DNA of 64,000 nt from Streptomyces sp. PR69 (lineage in GTDB: Bacteria > Actinomycetota > Actinomycetes > Streptomycetales > Streptomycetaceae), in NCBI RefSeq assembly GCF_026420845.1, contig NZ_JAOWCB010000001.1, positions 345,107 to 409,106 on the forward strand, written 5' to 3'. Shown here piece after piece: positions 8,660-16,278 of this stretch. Below the pieces are notes generated by a model. That model was not told where the DNA came from. It searched no databases and worked only from the letters and a program-made list of their open reading frames with translations. The first letter of the stretch is position 1. Each line of letters starts with the position of its first letter. The position numbers and the translations under genes are program-made.

Positions 8660-9088
8660 CTAGGACCCCGGCGCCTCCGGTGCCTCCGACGCCTCAGCCG
8701 CCGGCTCATAGGTGCCAAAGCTCCAGACATTGCCCTCCAGATCGCGCGCCATATAGTCGCGCGAGCCATAGTCCTGGTCTCTCGGGGCCATCACGATCTC
8801 CGCCCCCTGCTCCACGGCTCTCGCGTGATGGGCGTCCACATCGTCGACATGGACGAAGACGCCCGTCGGCCCGGCGTCCGCCATCAGCTTGTCGTACTCC
8901 CCGCCGGTCCCCTTGCTGCCCAGCATCACCATGCCGTTCCCGAACGTGAGCTCCGCGTGCACCACTCGGCCGTCCTTGTCCTCGTACACGGCGTGGCGGG
9001 TGAAGCCGAAAGCCTTGGTGAGCTGCTCGATCGCGGCGCTCGCATCCGCGTACAGCAGCGTCGGACAGATGCTCGGCGACTGAGCCAT
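8660..9088 (-). CDS. VOC (glyoxalase/bleomycin-resistance fold) protein, PhnB-like
   Basis: The protein has 142 residues. It shows the paired beta-alpha-beta-beta-beta layout of the VOC superfamily: ICPTLLYADASAAIEQLTKA at the N terminus, VHAELTFGNGMVMLG in the first module, and FVHVDDVDAHHARA with DLEGNVWSFGTYEP in the second. The last line is typical of PhnB/YycE-like members. Function is not predictable; relatives include dioxygenases, isomerases and drug-binding proteins. ATG 9088 is chosen because GGAG lies eight bases upstream; the open frame upstream of it lacks such a site. The Glu/Ala/Pro tail is low-complexity. Confidence 0.85.
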   Translation of the reverse strand: MAQSPSICPTLLYADASAAIEQLTKAFGFTRHAVYEDKDGRVVHAELTFGNGMVMLGSKGTGGEYDKLMADAGPTGVFVHVDDVDAHHARAVEQGAEIVMAPRDQDYGSRDYMARDLEGNVWSFGTYEPAAEASEAPEAPGS

Positions 9089-9255
9089 GACCATCACTCC
9101 TCGAAACGACGACCGGATCTGTGTGATCTGGCTCTCAGTCTGGCAGTCGCCACTGACAACGGCCCTCAGCCGTCGGCCTGTCGTGCTCCGCGTCCGCCTG
9201 CCGTGGCCCATCGGAGTGGTCGGCCGCGGGCGGAAAACCACTTGCGCCGCCCCGC

Positions 9256-9292
9256 TAGACTGGCCGGTATGGCAATTCTCCTTGTGCATTAG
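9256..9292 (+). promoter_or_regulatory. Candidate promoter -10 and leaderless mini-ORF (MAILLVH) before the ABC-F gene
   Basis: A good actinomycete -10 box, TAGACT, sits at 9256-9261. An ATG begins at 9269, where transcription would be expected to start, and opens an eight-codon frame, MAILLVH then TAG, ending at 9292. The ABC-F start is 61 bases further. No -35 consensus is obvious. A translated leader peptide is possible, as in antibiotic-inducible ABC-F genes, but a frame this short can occur by chance. Confidence 0.4.
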
Positions 9293-9353
9293 ACGGCGTC
9301 GAAGCTCCCGCGCCCGTCCCTTCCGCCGTCCAACACCGCCCTGGAGTCTTTCC

Positions 9354-10952
9354 GTGATCACCGCCTCCGGTATCGAGCTGCGCGCCGGCGCGCGCGTACT
9401 CATCGAGTCCGCTACCTTCCGTGTCGCCAAGGGCGACCGCATCGGCCTCGTCGGCCGCAACGGAGCGGGCAAGACCACCCTCACCAAGTGTCTGGCGGGT
9501 GAGGGCATCCCCGCCGCCGGCGCCATCAGCCGCTCCGGTGAGGTCGGCTACCTCCCGCAGGACCCGCGCACCGGCGACCTCGACACACTCGCACGCGACC
9601 GCATCCTCTCCGCCCGCGGCCTCGACTCCGTGCTGCGCAAGATGCGTGAGAACGAGGACCGGATGGCGAACGGCAAGGGCGCCACCCGCGAGCGCGCCAT
9701 GAAGAAGTACGAGCGCCTGGAGACGGAGTTCCTCACCAAGGGCGGTTATGCCGCGGAGGCCGAGGCCGCCACCATCGCCGCCGCGCTCGGACTGCCCGAC
9801 CGGGTGCTCGGCCAGCCCCTGCACACCCTCTCCGGCGGTCAGCGCCGCCGCGTCGAGCTCGCCCGCATTCTGTTCTCCGACGCGGACACCCTTCTGCTCG
9901 ACGAGCCCACGAACCACCTCGACGCCGACTCGATCCTCTGGCTGCGGGACTACCTCAAGACCTACCGCGGCGGCTTCATCGTCATCTCCCACGATGTCGA
10001 CCTGGTCGAGACGGTCGTCAACAAGGTCTTCTACCTCGACGCCAACCGCGCCCAGATCGACGTCTACAACATGGGCTGGAAGCTCTACCAGCAGCAGCGC
10101 GAGGCCGACGAGAAGCGCCGCAGGCGCGAACGGCAGAACGCCGAGAAGAAGGCGGCGGCCCTCAACGCCCAGGCGGACAAGATGCGCGCCAAGGCCACCA
10201 AGACCGTCGCCGCGCAGAACATGGCCCGCCGCGCCGAGCGGCTGCTCGCCGGGCTGGACGAGGTGCGCGTCGGCGACAAGGTGGCCAAGCTCCGGTTCCC
10301 CGACCCCGCGCCGTGCGGCAGGACCCCGCTGTCCGCGGAGGGCCTGTCCAAGTCCTACGGCTCGCTCGAGATCTTCACCGATGTGAACCTGGCCGTCGAC
10401 AAGGGCTCCCGCGTGGTCATCCTCGGCCTCAACGGCGCGGGCAAGACCACGCTGCTGCGGCTGCTCGCCGGCGTCGAGAAGCCGGACACCGGCGCGGTCA
10501 CCCCCGGACACGGCCTCAAGCTGGGCTACTACGCCCAGGAGCATGAGACGCTCGACCCGGATCGCACGGTCCTGGAGAACATGCGCTCAGCCGCCCCGGA
10601 CCTCGACCTGGTCGACATCCGCAAGACCCTCGGCTCCTTCCTCTTCTCCGGGGACGACGTCGACAAGCCCGCGGGCGTGTTGTCCGGCGGTGAGAAGACC
10701 CGGCTCGCGCTGGCCACGCTGGTGGTCTCCTCCGCGAATGTGCTGCTGCTCGACGAGCCGACGAACAACCTCGACCCGGCCAGTCGCGAAGAGATCCTCG
10801 GCGCACTGCGCACCTACAAGGGGGCGGTCATCCTGGTCACCCATGACGAGGGCGCGGTCGAGGCGCTGGAGCCGGAGCGGATCATCCTGCTGCCGGACGG
10901 GGTGGAGGACCTGTGGGGCGCGGACTACGCGGATCTGGTCGCCCTCGCCTGA
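9354..10952 (+). CDS. ABC-F family ATPase (translation factor type)
   Basis: This 532-residue soluble protein has two ABC ATPase domains in one chain and no membrane segments, the hallmark of ABC-F. Domain 1 has Walker A GRNGAGKTT, signature LSGGQ and Walker B LLLDEPTNHLD. Domain 2 has GLNGAGKTT, LSGGE and LLLDEPTNNLD. Between them lies a charged helical linker rich in Lys, Arg and Ala (about 220-300) that in the family reaches into the ribosomal E site. Such proteins adjust translation or protect ribosomes from antibiotics; I cannot say which applies. GTG 9354 follows GGAG at seven bases. Confidence 0.93.
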   Translation: MITASGIELRAGARVLIESATFRVAKGDRIGLVGRNGAGKTTLTKCLAGEGIPAAGAISRSGEVGYLPQDPRTGDLDTLARDRILSARGLDSVLRKMRENEDRMANGKGATRERAMKKYERLETEFLTKGGYAAEAEAATIAAALGLPDRVLGQPLHTLSGGQRRRVELARILFSDADTLLLDEPTNHLDADSILWLRDYLKTYRGGFIVISHDVDLVETVVNKVFYLDANRAQIDVYNMGWKLYQQQREADEKRRRRERQNAEKKAAALNAQADKMRAKATKTVAAQNMARRAERLLAGLDEVRVGDKVAKLRFPDPAPCGRTPLSAEGLSKSYGSLEIFTDVNLAVDKGSRVVILGLNGAGKTTLLRLLAGVEKPDTGAVTPGHGLKLGYYAQEHETLDPDRTVLENMRSAAPDLDLVDIRKTLGSFLFSGDDVDKPAGVLSGGEKTRLALATLVVSSANVLLLDEPTNNLDPASREEILGALRTYKGAVILVTHDEGAVEALEPERIILLPDGVEDLWGADYADLVALA

Positions 10953-10973
10953 CCCGTGCCGCGGGACCTGCCC

Positions 10974-10990
10974 GACCCGTGCCGCGGGTC
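10974..10990 (+). terminator. Small hairpin after the ABC-F gene
   Basis: GACCCG-TGCCG-CGGGTC forms a perfect 6-bp stem. A near copy of the same sequence starts at 10951, so a direct repeat and a hairpin overlap. Its role as a terminator is tentative. Confidence 0.45.
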
Positions 10991-11016
10991 CCCGCCTGCC
11001 CATGCTGATCCTCTCC

Positions 11017-11064
11017 GGTCCGCGCTGATCCACTCCGTCTGGATCATTCGGCCTACGGGTGATC
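11017..11064 (+). promoter_or_regulatory. GATC-rich cluster with palindrome upstream of gbn
   Basis: This stretch, inside the 398-base gap between the ABC-F gene and gbn, holds four GATC sites within 48 bases (11017, 11027, 11042, 11061). Two of them form a palindrome, TGATCCA-N7-TGGATCA, at 11026-11046, and TGATCCA recurs at 11060. Since Gbn binds GATC, this may be an autoregulatory or nucleoid-binding site. The rest of the gap (to 11350) holds only the gbn leader; I see no further gene. Confidence 0.45.
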
Positions 11065-11350
11065 CATCATCTGAGTGAGGACCTCTCGTATCGCGGCGTG
11101 CCGACGAGCGGAGGCCCGCCCTCCAGCTCCTGGCCGCACTCCCGCTGGGAGCACGCCCCTGACCTGGCACTTCTCAGGGACTGCCGGCCGGATACCGGAA
11201 TTCAGCAGACCGGAATCCCACCCTCCGGTCGTGATCGTCGCTTCCCTCCCGGCAAAGCCGTCGGCATTGACCTTGTCGAATGGGTGGCCAGGATGCCCAT
11301 AAGGGGTGATCATGAGAGTTCAAAGGCGCACTTCCCATGAGGAGGCACGG

Positions 11351-11572
11351 GTGGCCGAGACTCTGAAGAAGGGCAGCCGGGTGACCGGCGCCGCGCGTGA
11401 GAAGCTCGCGGCAGACCTGAAGAGGAAATACGACAGCGGTGCGAGCATCCGGGCGCTGGCCGAGGAGACCGGCCGCTCCTACGGATTCGTGCACCGGATG
11501 CTCACCGAGTCGGGAGTCATTCTGCGCGGACGCGGCGGAGCGACACGGGGCAAGAAGGCCGCCTCGGCCTGA
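11351..11572 (+). CDS. gbn: GATC-binding nucleoid-associated protein, Gbn-like
   Basis: The 73-residue basic protein contains a helix-turn-helix: SIRALAEETGRSYGFVHRML (about 36-55), followed by a Gly/Arg tail GRGGATRGKKAASA. The sequence matches my memory of S. coelicolor Gbn (SCO1839), described as a small nucleoid protein that binds GATC motifs across the chromosome. GTG 11351 has a strong GAGGAGG site five bases upstream; the open frame continues upstream to 11306 without such a site. It is transcribed alone. Confidence 0.88.
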   Translation: MAETLKKGSRVTGAAREKLAADLKRKYDSGASIRALAEETGRSYGFVHRMLTESGVILRGRGGATRGKKAASA

Positions 11573-11620
11573 CGGCTCGCGGCCCCTTCGGCCGACGGCG
11601 GTTCGGCGGTGACCTCGGTG

Positions 11621-11654
11621 ACCACCCGGTCGGTCAGCCGACCGGACGGGTGGT
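11621..11654 (+). terminator. Hairpin after gbn
   Basis: An interrupted stem pairs ACCACCCG-GTCGG with CCGAC-(CGGA)-CGGGTGGT around the loop TCAG, 49 bases past the gbn stop. It could end gbn transcription, or act in the leader of the next gene. Confidence 0.45.
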
Positions 11655-11711
11655 TACTGTGCAGTCACTTAGTCTCTGCACAGGAGACTGAACCCGAACC
11701 GGAGGCGCTCC

Positions 11712-12503
11712 ATGACTTCGCCCGACTCTGTGCTCGACAAGGACGGCGTACGGCTCACCGTCGAGGACGTGGTCGCCACGGTGACCCTGTCCAACCCGGA
11801 CAAGCGCAACGCCCAGTCACCCGCACTGTGGCGGGCGCTGGTCGAGGCGGGGCGGTCGTTGCCGGGCAGCGTGCGGGTCGTCGTCCTGCGCGGCGAGGGC
11901 AAGTCCTTCTCCGCCGGGCTCGACCGGCAGGCCTTCACACCTGAGGGCTTCGACGGCGAGCCGTCCTTCCTCGATCTCGCACGGAGCGCGGACGCGGAGC
12001 TTGACGCGGTCATCGCCGAGTACCAGGAGGCGTTCACCTGGTGGCGGAGGAATGACATCGTCTCGATCGCGGCCGTACAGGGGCATGCGATCGGGGCTGG
12101 CTTCCAGCTCGCCCTCGCCTGCGATCTGCGGGTCGTGGCGCAGGACGTGCAGTTCGCCATGCGCGAGACCAGCCTGGGTCTCGTCCCCGACCTCACCGGC
12201 ACCAAGCCGCTGGTGTCGCTTGTCGGCTATGCGCGCGCGCTGGAGATCTGCGCCACCGGCCGGTACGTCCACGCGGACGAAGCGGAGCGCACCGGCCTGG
12301 CCAATCTGGTCGTCCCCGGCGAAGAGCTCGACAACGCCGTACGCGACCTGACATCGGCGCTGCTCGCCGCCCCGCGCGACGCGGTGATCGAGACCAAGGC
12401 GCTCCTCGAAGGGGCCGCCTCCCGCACCTACGAGGACCAGCGCGCCGCGGAACGCGCGGCCCAGGCCCGCCGTCTGCGTGACCTGGCGGGCGTCACCGAC
12501 TGA
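11712..12503 (+). CDS. Enoyl-CoA hydratase/isomerase (crotonase family)
   Basis: The 263-residue cytoplasmic protein has the crotonase fold: ATVTLSNPDKRNAQS near the N terminus, the oxyanion-hole segment GEGKSFSAGLDRQAF (about 61-75), and AVQGHAIGAGFQLALACDLR (second oxyanion hole) in the middle. It probably hydrates or isomerises an acyl-CoA. The usual glutamate pair is not clear: MRETSLGLVPD aligns with the second Glu region. The exact substrate is unknown. A GGAGGCG site precedes ATG 11712. No catabolic neighbour gives context. Confidence 0.9.
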   Translation: MTSPDSVLDKDGVRLTVEDVVATVTLSNPDKRNAQSPALWRALVEAGRSLPGSVRVVVLRGEGKSFSAGLDRQAFTPEGFDGEPSFLDLARSADAELDAVIAEYQEAFTWWRRNDIVSIAAVQGHAIGAGFQLALACDLRVVAQDVQFAMRETSLGLVPDLTGTKPLVSLVGYARALEICATGRYVHADEAERTGLANLVVPGEELDNAVRDLTSALLAAPRDAVIETKALLEGAASRTYEDQRAAERAAQARRLRDLAGVTD

Positions 12504-12596
12504 CACATCCACCGCCGGACGACCGCCGCGACGACGCCCGGATGCCGCCCCGACGACGACCCGACAACCACCTGACGACCGCCGCGACGGCCTCCG

Positions 12597-13385
12597 TCAG
12601 CTCACCGCGCTGATCAGGACCGTCACCGGGCGGTCGTCCCCGAGGGCCCGCGAGGCCGCGGCACTCACCGCCCGCGCCACATCCAGGGCGCGGGCGTCCC
12701 GCGCCGTCGCCACCTCGACCCGGGCGTGGTCGGCGGCGATCTGCACGGCGTGGCCCAGCTCAGAGGTCAGACCCACCACGCCCGCAGTTCCGGCGACGGC
12801 GCGCGCCACCGGGTCCCCCTCCACCCGCCCGGCCAGATGGCGCACGGGCTCCCCCTCGGGGGGATGACCGGCGTCCGCCGCCTCGGCCGGCGTCCCGTCG
12901 AGCAGTTCCGTCACCGTCAGATCAGCCCGTACGACATCGAGGCCCAGCCGCTCCTCCGCGGCCGCGAGCAGCGCCGTCCGCAGCGCGGCGGCCAGGTCCG
13001 GCAGGGGCTGCCGGGGCCAGGCGGCGAACTCCGCCTCGATGCACAGCGGCTCACGCGGCAGCGCGCCCGGCGGAACGGGCCCCAGAGCAGCGGTGTCCCC
13101 GCCCGCAGAGCCCGCCGCACCCCCGCCCGCTGAGCCCGCCGCACCCGCGCCCGCAGAGTCCGGCGCGCCCGTGCCTTCCGACGGCGCGGCCAGTCCCAGC
13201 CGCAGCCAGGTCAGCCTGGCGTCCGGCACGGCCGCGGCCGCCTCCCGCCGCAGCACCGCATCGGCGGCACGCTCCACGATCCACGCCCCGCCCGAGGGCC
13301 CGCCCAGCGGAAGCAGCCTGCCGAGTCCGAGCACGTGGCGGACCCGCCGCAGAGCACCGGTGCGCAACGCGTCAGCAGAGGTCAT
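12597..13385 (-). CDS. Conserved actinomycete protein of the 'nucleopolyhedrovirus P10 family' annotation
   Basis: This 262-residue protein lies opposite the Asp23 cluster. Homologues in Streptomyces carry this database label because of a short coiled stretch; that says nothing about function. It has an N-terminal GRLLPLGGPSGGAWI segment, an Ala/Gly/Ser linker (about 83-105) and a C-terminal half with alternating beta/alpha pattern ending VTVLISAVS, somewhat like the Asp23 domain next door. ATG 13385 matches homologue starts; the frame remains open upstream to 13424. Its divergent position suggests a link to the envelope cluster. Confidence 0.7.
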   Translation of the reverse strand: MTSADALRTGALRRVRHVLGLGRLLPLGGPSGGAWIVERAADAVLRREAAAAVPDARLTWLRLGLAAPSEGTGAPDSAGAGAAGSAGGGAAGSAGGDTAALGPVPPGALPREPLCIEAEFAAWPRQPLPDLAAALRTALLAAAEERLGLDVVRADLTVTELLDGTPAEAADAGHPPEGEPVRHLAGRVEGDPVARAVAGTAGVVGLTSELGHAVQIAADHARVEVATARDARALDVARAVSAAASRALGDDRPVTVLISAVS

Positions 13386-13498
13386 TGCTCCAGCGTGCCG
13401 CATCACCGGCGCGTGAGCGGGCAACCCTGCTTAGTGTGGGCAGCGAAGGGTGGTCGCACAGCCCGGAAGGTCGCACAGCCCGGAAAGGACGACACGAG

Positions 13499-13966
13499 AT
13501 GGCGGACATCCCAGAACGCGAGGTGGCGGCCTCGGGCGGCGAGCCCGGGAAGACGTCCGTGAGCAAGCGGGCAGCGGACCCCGGCAGCCGCGGCCGTACC
13601 ACCATCGCCGACGGGGTGGTCGAGAAGATCGCGGGACTCGCGGCCCGCGATGTGCTCGGCGTCCACGCCATGGGCAGCGGTCTGTCCCGCACCTTCGGCG
13701 CGGTGCGAGACCGGGTCCCCGGCGGCCGATCCAGCGTCACCCGCGGGGTCAAGGCCGAAGTCGGAGAGGTGCAGACGGCGCTCGACCTGGAGATCGTCGT
13801 CGACTACGGCGTCTCGATCGGCGACGTCGCCCGCGAGGTCCGCGAAAACGTCATCGCCGCGGTGGAACGCATGACCGGACTGGAGGTCGTCGAGGTCAAT
13901 ATCGCCGTCACCGATGTGAAACTGCCCGAAGAAGAGGAAGAAGAGCCGGAGCCACGGCTCCAGTAG
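13499..13966 (+). CDS. Asp23/Gls24 family envelope stress protein
   Basis: The 155-residue protein carries an Asp23 domain from about residue 35 (RTTIADGVVEKIAGLAARDV) to 142. In Gram-positive bacteria the family is anchored to the membrane by AmaP and is tied to cell envelope stress. A run of acidic residues (PEEEEEEPEP) ends the protein. The start ATG 13499 follows GGAAAGGA. It is first in a five-gene cluster, followed after 20 bases by a small membrane protein. Confidence 0.92.
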   Translation: MADIPEREVAASGGEPGKTSVSKRAADPGSRGRTTIADGVVEKIAGLAARDVLGVHAMGSGLSRTFGAVRDRVPGGRSSVTRGVKAEVGEVQTALDLEIVVDYGVSIGDVAREVRENVIAAVERMTGLEVVEVNIAVTDVKLPEEEEEEPEPRLQ

Positions 13967-13986
13967 CTCCGGCGGAGGAGCTCGAT

Positions 13987-14178
13987 ATGAGCATGGCAGT
14001 GGTCGGCCTGATCGCCGGAATGGCACTCGGCTTCGCCGGGTACTTCGGCGGATTCGGCGCGTTCTTGCTGGTGGCCGCGTTGGGCGTGGTCGGTTTTGTG
14101 GCGGGCAAGTTCCTCGACGGGGATCTTGAACCCGGCGACTTCTTCCGCAGCCGCGACCGCGGCGGCCGGAGGCGGTGA
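13987..14178 (+). CDS. Small integral membrane protein (DUF2273-like)
   Basis: This 63-residue protein has two closely spaced hydrophobic segments (about 3-20 and 24-40) and a basic tail ending in Arg/Gly residues. Small two-TM DUF2273 proteins are regular neighbours of Asp23 genes, and position supports that assignment. GGAGGAG lies seven bases before ATG 13987. It is separated from the next Asp23 gene by only six bases. Confidence 0.85.
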   Translation: MSMAVVGLIAGMALGFAGYFGGFGAFLLVAALGVVGFVAGKFLDGDLEPGDFFRSRDRGGRRR

Positions 14179-14184
14179 GGCAGG

Positions 14185-14541
14185 GTGGCCGCCGCCGCAC
14201 TCGCCAGGGTCCCGGCCGCCGAACGAGGGGCGACGACGATCGCGGACCGGGTCGTGGCGAAGATCGCCGCGCAGGCGGCGCGGGAAGCGCTCACCGAGCG
14301 GGCCCAGGGCGGTGCGCCGCCATGGGCCTCGGTCACCGTCCACCACGGCATGGCACGCGTACGGGTCACGCTGGAACTCGACTACCCCTCCGATCTCGGC
14401 GCACAGTGCGCGGCGGTGCGCCGCCGGGTCGTCCAGCGGGTGACCTCCCTGGCGGCCATGGACGTACCCGAAGTGGCCGTGCACATCGAACGGCTGCACT
14501 CCGCCCAGGTGAACGGCGCCGCGCAGGGGAGGCCCCGATGA
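14185..14541 (+). CDS. Second Asp23/Gls24 family protein
   Basis: At 118 residues this is a shorter Asp23 paralogue. It shares the TTIADRVVAKIAAQAAREAL start of the domain with the protein two genes upstream and ends without the acidic tail. It begins at GTG 14185, with its ribosome site inside the end of the preceding gene, and its stop overlaps the next ATG by four bases. Tight spacing indicates translational coupling. It probably forms mixed assemblies with the first Asp23 protein at the membrane. Confidence 0.87.
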   Translation: MAAAALARVPAAERGATTIADRVVAKIAAQAAREALTERAQGGAPPWASVTVHHGMARVRVTLELDYPSDLGAQCAAVRRRVVQRVTSLAAMDVPEVAVHIERLHSAQVNGAAQGRPR

Positions 14542-15176
14542 GCGAACCGCCCCCGCTGCCGGAGCGGGCGTCCGGGGGCGCAGAGGACGCGATGGACGCG
14601 AGGCGCGCGGAGGACGCGGAGGACGCCGCACCCGGCCGCTTCTGGTCCGTACGCCGAGTGCCGGCCGCCCTGGCCGCGCTGATCGTCCTCGCCGCGGCGG
14701 GGCTGCTGCTGTACGACATCGCGGCGGTACGGGCCGACCGGCCGGCCATGCGCTGGCGGCGCGCCCTCGCGGAGGACCTTGCGACGCTGCGGCTGGACGA
14801 GACCCCGGTGCTCGCGGGCGCCGGGGCCGCGGTGGTGCTCGGCGTCTGGCTGATCGCGCTGGCCCTCACACCGGGGCTCCGCGCCGTCCTGCCGATGCGG
14901 CGCGTCGAGGGGATCGTACGGGCCGGGCTCGACCGGGACGCGGCGGCGCGGATGCTCCGCGACCGGGCGACGGAAGTGGCCGGGGTGCAGTCCGCACGGG
15001 TACGGGTCGGACGCACGAGCATCTCCGTGCGCGCCCGGTCGCACTTCCGTGAGCTGGACGAGGTACGGGCCGACCTGGACGCCGTGCTCGACGCGGGCCT
15101 GCGGGAGCTGGGCCTCGCCGTCCGGCCCGATCTGTCCGTGTACGTCGACCGGCCGTCGGCGCGGAATGCGAGGTGA
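14538..15176 (+). CDS. DUF6286-type two-TM membrane protein of the Asp23 cluster
   Basis: The 212-residue protein has an acidic N-terminal tail (about 1-32), a transmembrane segment at about 44-62, a second at about 92-112, and a C-terminal soluble domain (about 122-205) containing alternating strands such as GVQSARVRVGRTSISVRARS. That domain resembles the one at the end of AmaP. The ATG overlaps the preceding stop codon (ATGA). It is probably a membrane anchor for Asp23 proteins. Confidence 0.82.
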   Translation: MSEPPPLPERASGGAEDAMDARRAEDAEDAAPGRFWSVRRVPAALAALIVLAAAGLLLYDIAAVRADRPAMRWRRALAEDLATLRLDETPVLAGAGAAVVLGVWLIALALTPGLRAVLPMRRVEGIVRAGLDRDAAARMLRDRATEVAGVQSARVRVGRTSISVRARSHFRELDEVRADLDAVLDAGLRELGLAVRPDLSVYVDRPSARNAR

Positions 15177-15183
15177 GGCCGTC

Positions 15184-15762
15184 ATGCTGAGGACCGTCAA
15201 CAGGACCGTGCTCGGCCTGATCGGGCTGGCCCTGCTGGGCGCGGGCGGCGCGGTGCTCGTGGCGGGGGCCGGACTGCCGGTTCCTTCCTGGTGGCCGTTC
15301 TACGGGCCCGGCGATGTGCTGCTCAGCGAGGCGGACCGGGAGCGCTGGCGTGACCAGGGCTGGTGGTGGCCGGTCGTCATCTCCGTGCTCGCGGCCATCG
15401 TGCTGCTGGCCCTGTGGTGGCTGATCGCCCAGCTGCGGCGGCCCCGGCTGGCGGAGCTCCTGGTGGACACCGGCGACGGCGAAGGCGCGCTGCTCAGAGG
15501 GCGGGCGCTGGAGGGCGTGCTGGCCGGCGAGGCGGAGGCGATGGAGGGGGTGGGGCGGGCGGCCGTGGCGCTGACGGGCGACCTGAGCGAACCGGCGGCG
15601 CGGGTGACGCTGTGGGTGGAGCCGGAGGCCGTACCGGCGGAGGTGGTGGGACGGCTGGCGAGCGAGGTGCTCGGGCAGGCGGCGGCGTCGACGGGCCGCG
15701 CCACGTTGCCGGCGGAGGTCCGCCTCCACGCCGCCAAACGCACGCCGCACCGGGTCACCTGA
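15184..15762 (+). CDS. amaP: Asp23 membrane anchor AmaP
   Basis: The 192-residue protein has the AmaP layout: an N-terminal transmembrane helix (about 7-29), a short Trp-rich extracellular loop (SWWPFYGPGD... WRDQGWWWP), a second helix (about 61-80), and a C-terminal cytoplasmic alkaline-shock-like domain. AmaP tethers Asp23 to the membrane in staphylococci. It ends the cluster and is followed by a hairpin-rich tract. ATG 15184 is seven bases after the preceding stop. Confidence 0.85.
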   Translation: MLRTVNRTVLGLIGLALLGAGGAVLVAGAGLPVPSWWPFYGPGDVLLSEADRERWRDQGWWWPVVISVLAAIVLLALWWLIAQLRRPRLAELLVDTGDGEGALLRGRALEGVLAGEAEAMEGVGRAAVALTGDLSEPAARVTLWVEPEAVPAEVVGRLASEVLGQAAASTGRATLPAEVRLHAAKRTPHRVT

Positions 15763-16278
15763 CCCCGAGAGGCCCCTGCGGCGCGGGGTGCGGCCCCCCG
15801 GGAGCACGGTCCTCCGCGGGTGCGGGTCGGGTTCTTAGCCCACCCTCCCGCCCGACTGTCCACCCTCGTGGGCGGGGGCTTGCCCGCGATCCCCGCACTC
15901 CGCAGGGTGCGGGCTTGCCTGAAGTCCCGCACTTCGCGGAGTGCGGGGTGGTCCTCGGGCTGCGGTCCTCCGCGGTGCGCGGGCGGGTGCGTGTCCCACC
16001 CTCCCCCTACGCCCTGAGGCGTGAGGGGAGGAGGAGACCCCAGCCCGACTGCCCACTCCTGTGGGCTAGAGGCTCGCCGCGAGTCCCGCACTTCGCGGAG
16101 TGCGGGGGTGATCCCCGGGCTGCGGTCCTCCGCGGGCGCGGGGCGGGTGCGTGTCTCTCTTGCCCGTCCGGTCAGGCGTCCCTCAGGGGGACTTGGCCCA
16201 GGGCCCCGCACTCCGCCGGGGTGCGGCCATCGGGAGGGCGGGTGGGTGGGAGGGGGCCCGGGGCTGGCCCCGGGAGGG
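15763..16278. repeat. Hairpin-rich repeat tract between convergent genes
   Basis: No gene is supported in this 516-base gap. It contains two long near-identical segments, 15923-15996 and 16082-16155, 159 bases apart, each opening with the hairpin CCCGCACT-TCGCGG-AGTGCGGG and continuing with CGGGCTGCGGTCCTCCGCG and GGGCGGGTGCGTGTC. Partial copies lie at about 15780-15835 and 16195-16235. A related hairpin (CCCGCACTCCGCAGGGTGCGGG-type) is at 15892-15913. It may work as a redundant bidirectional terminator. Confidence 0.8.
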
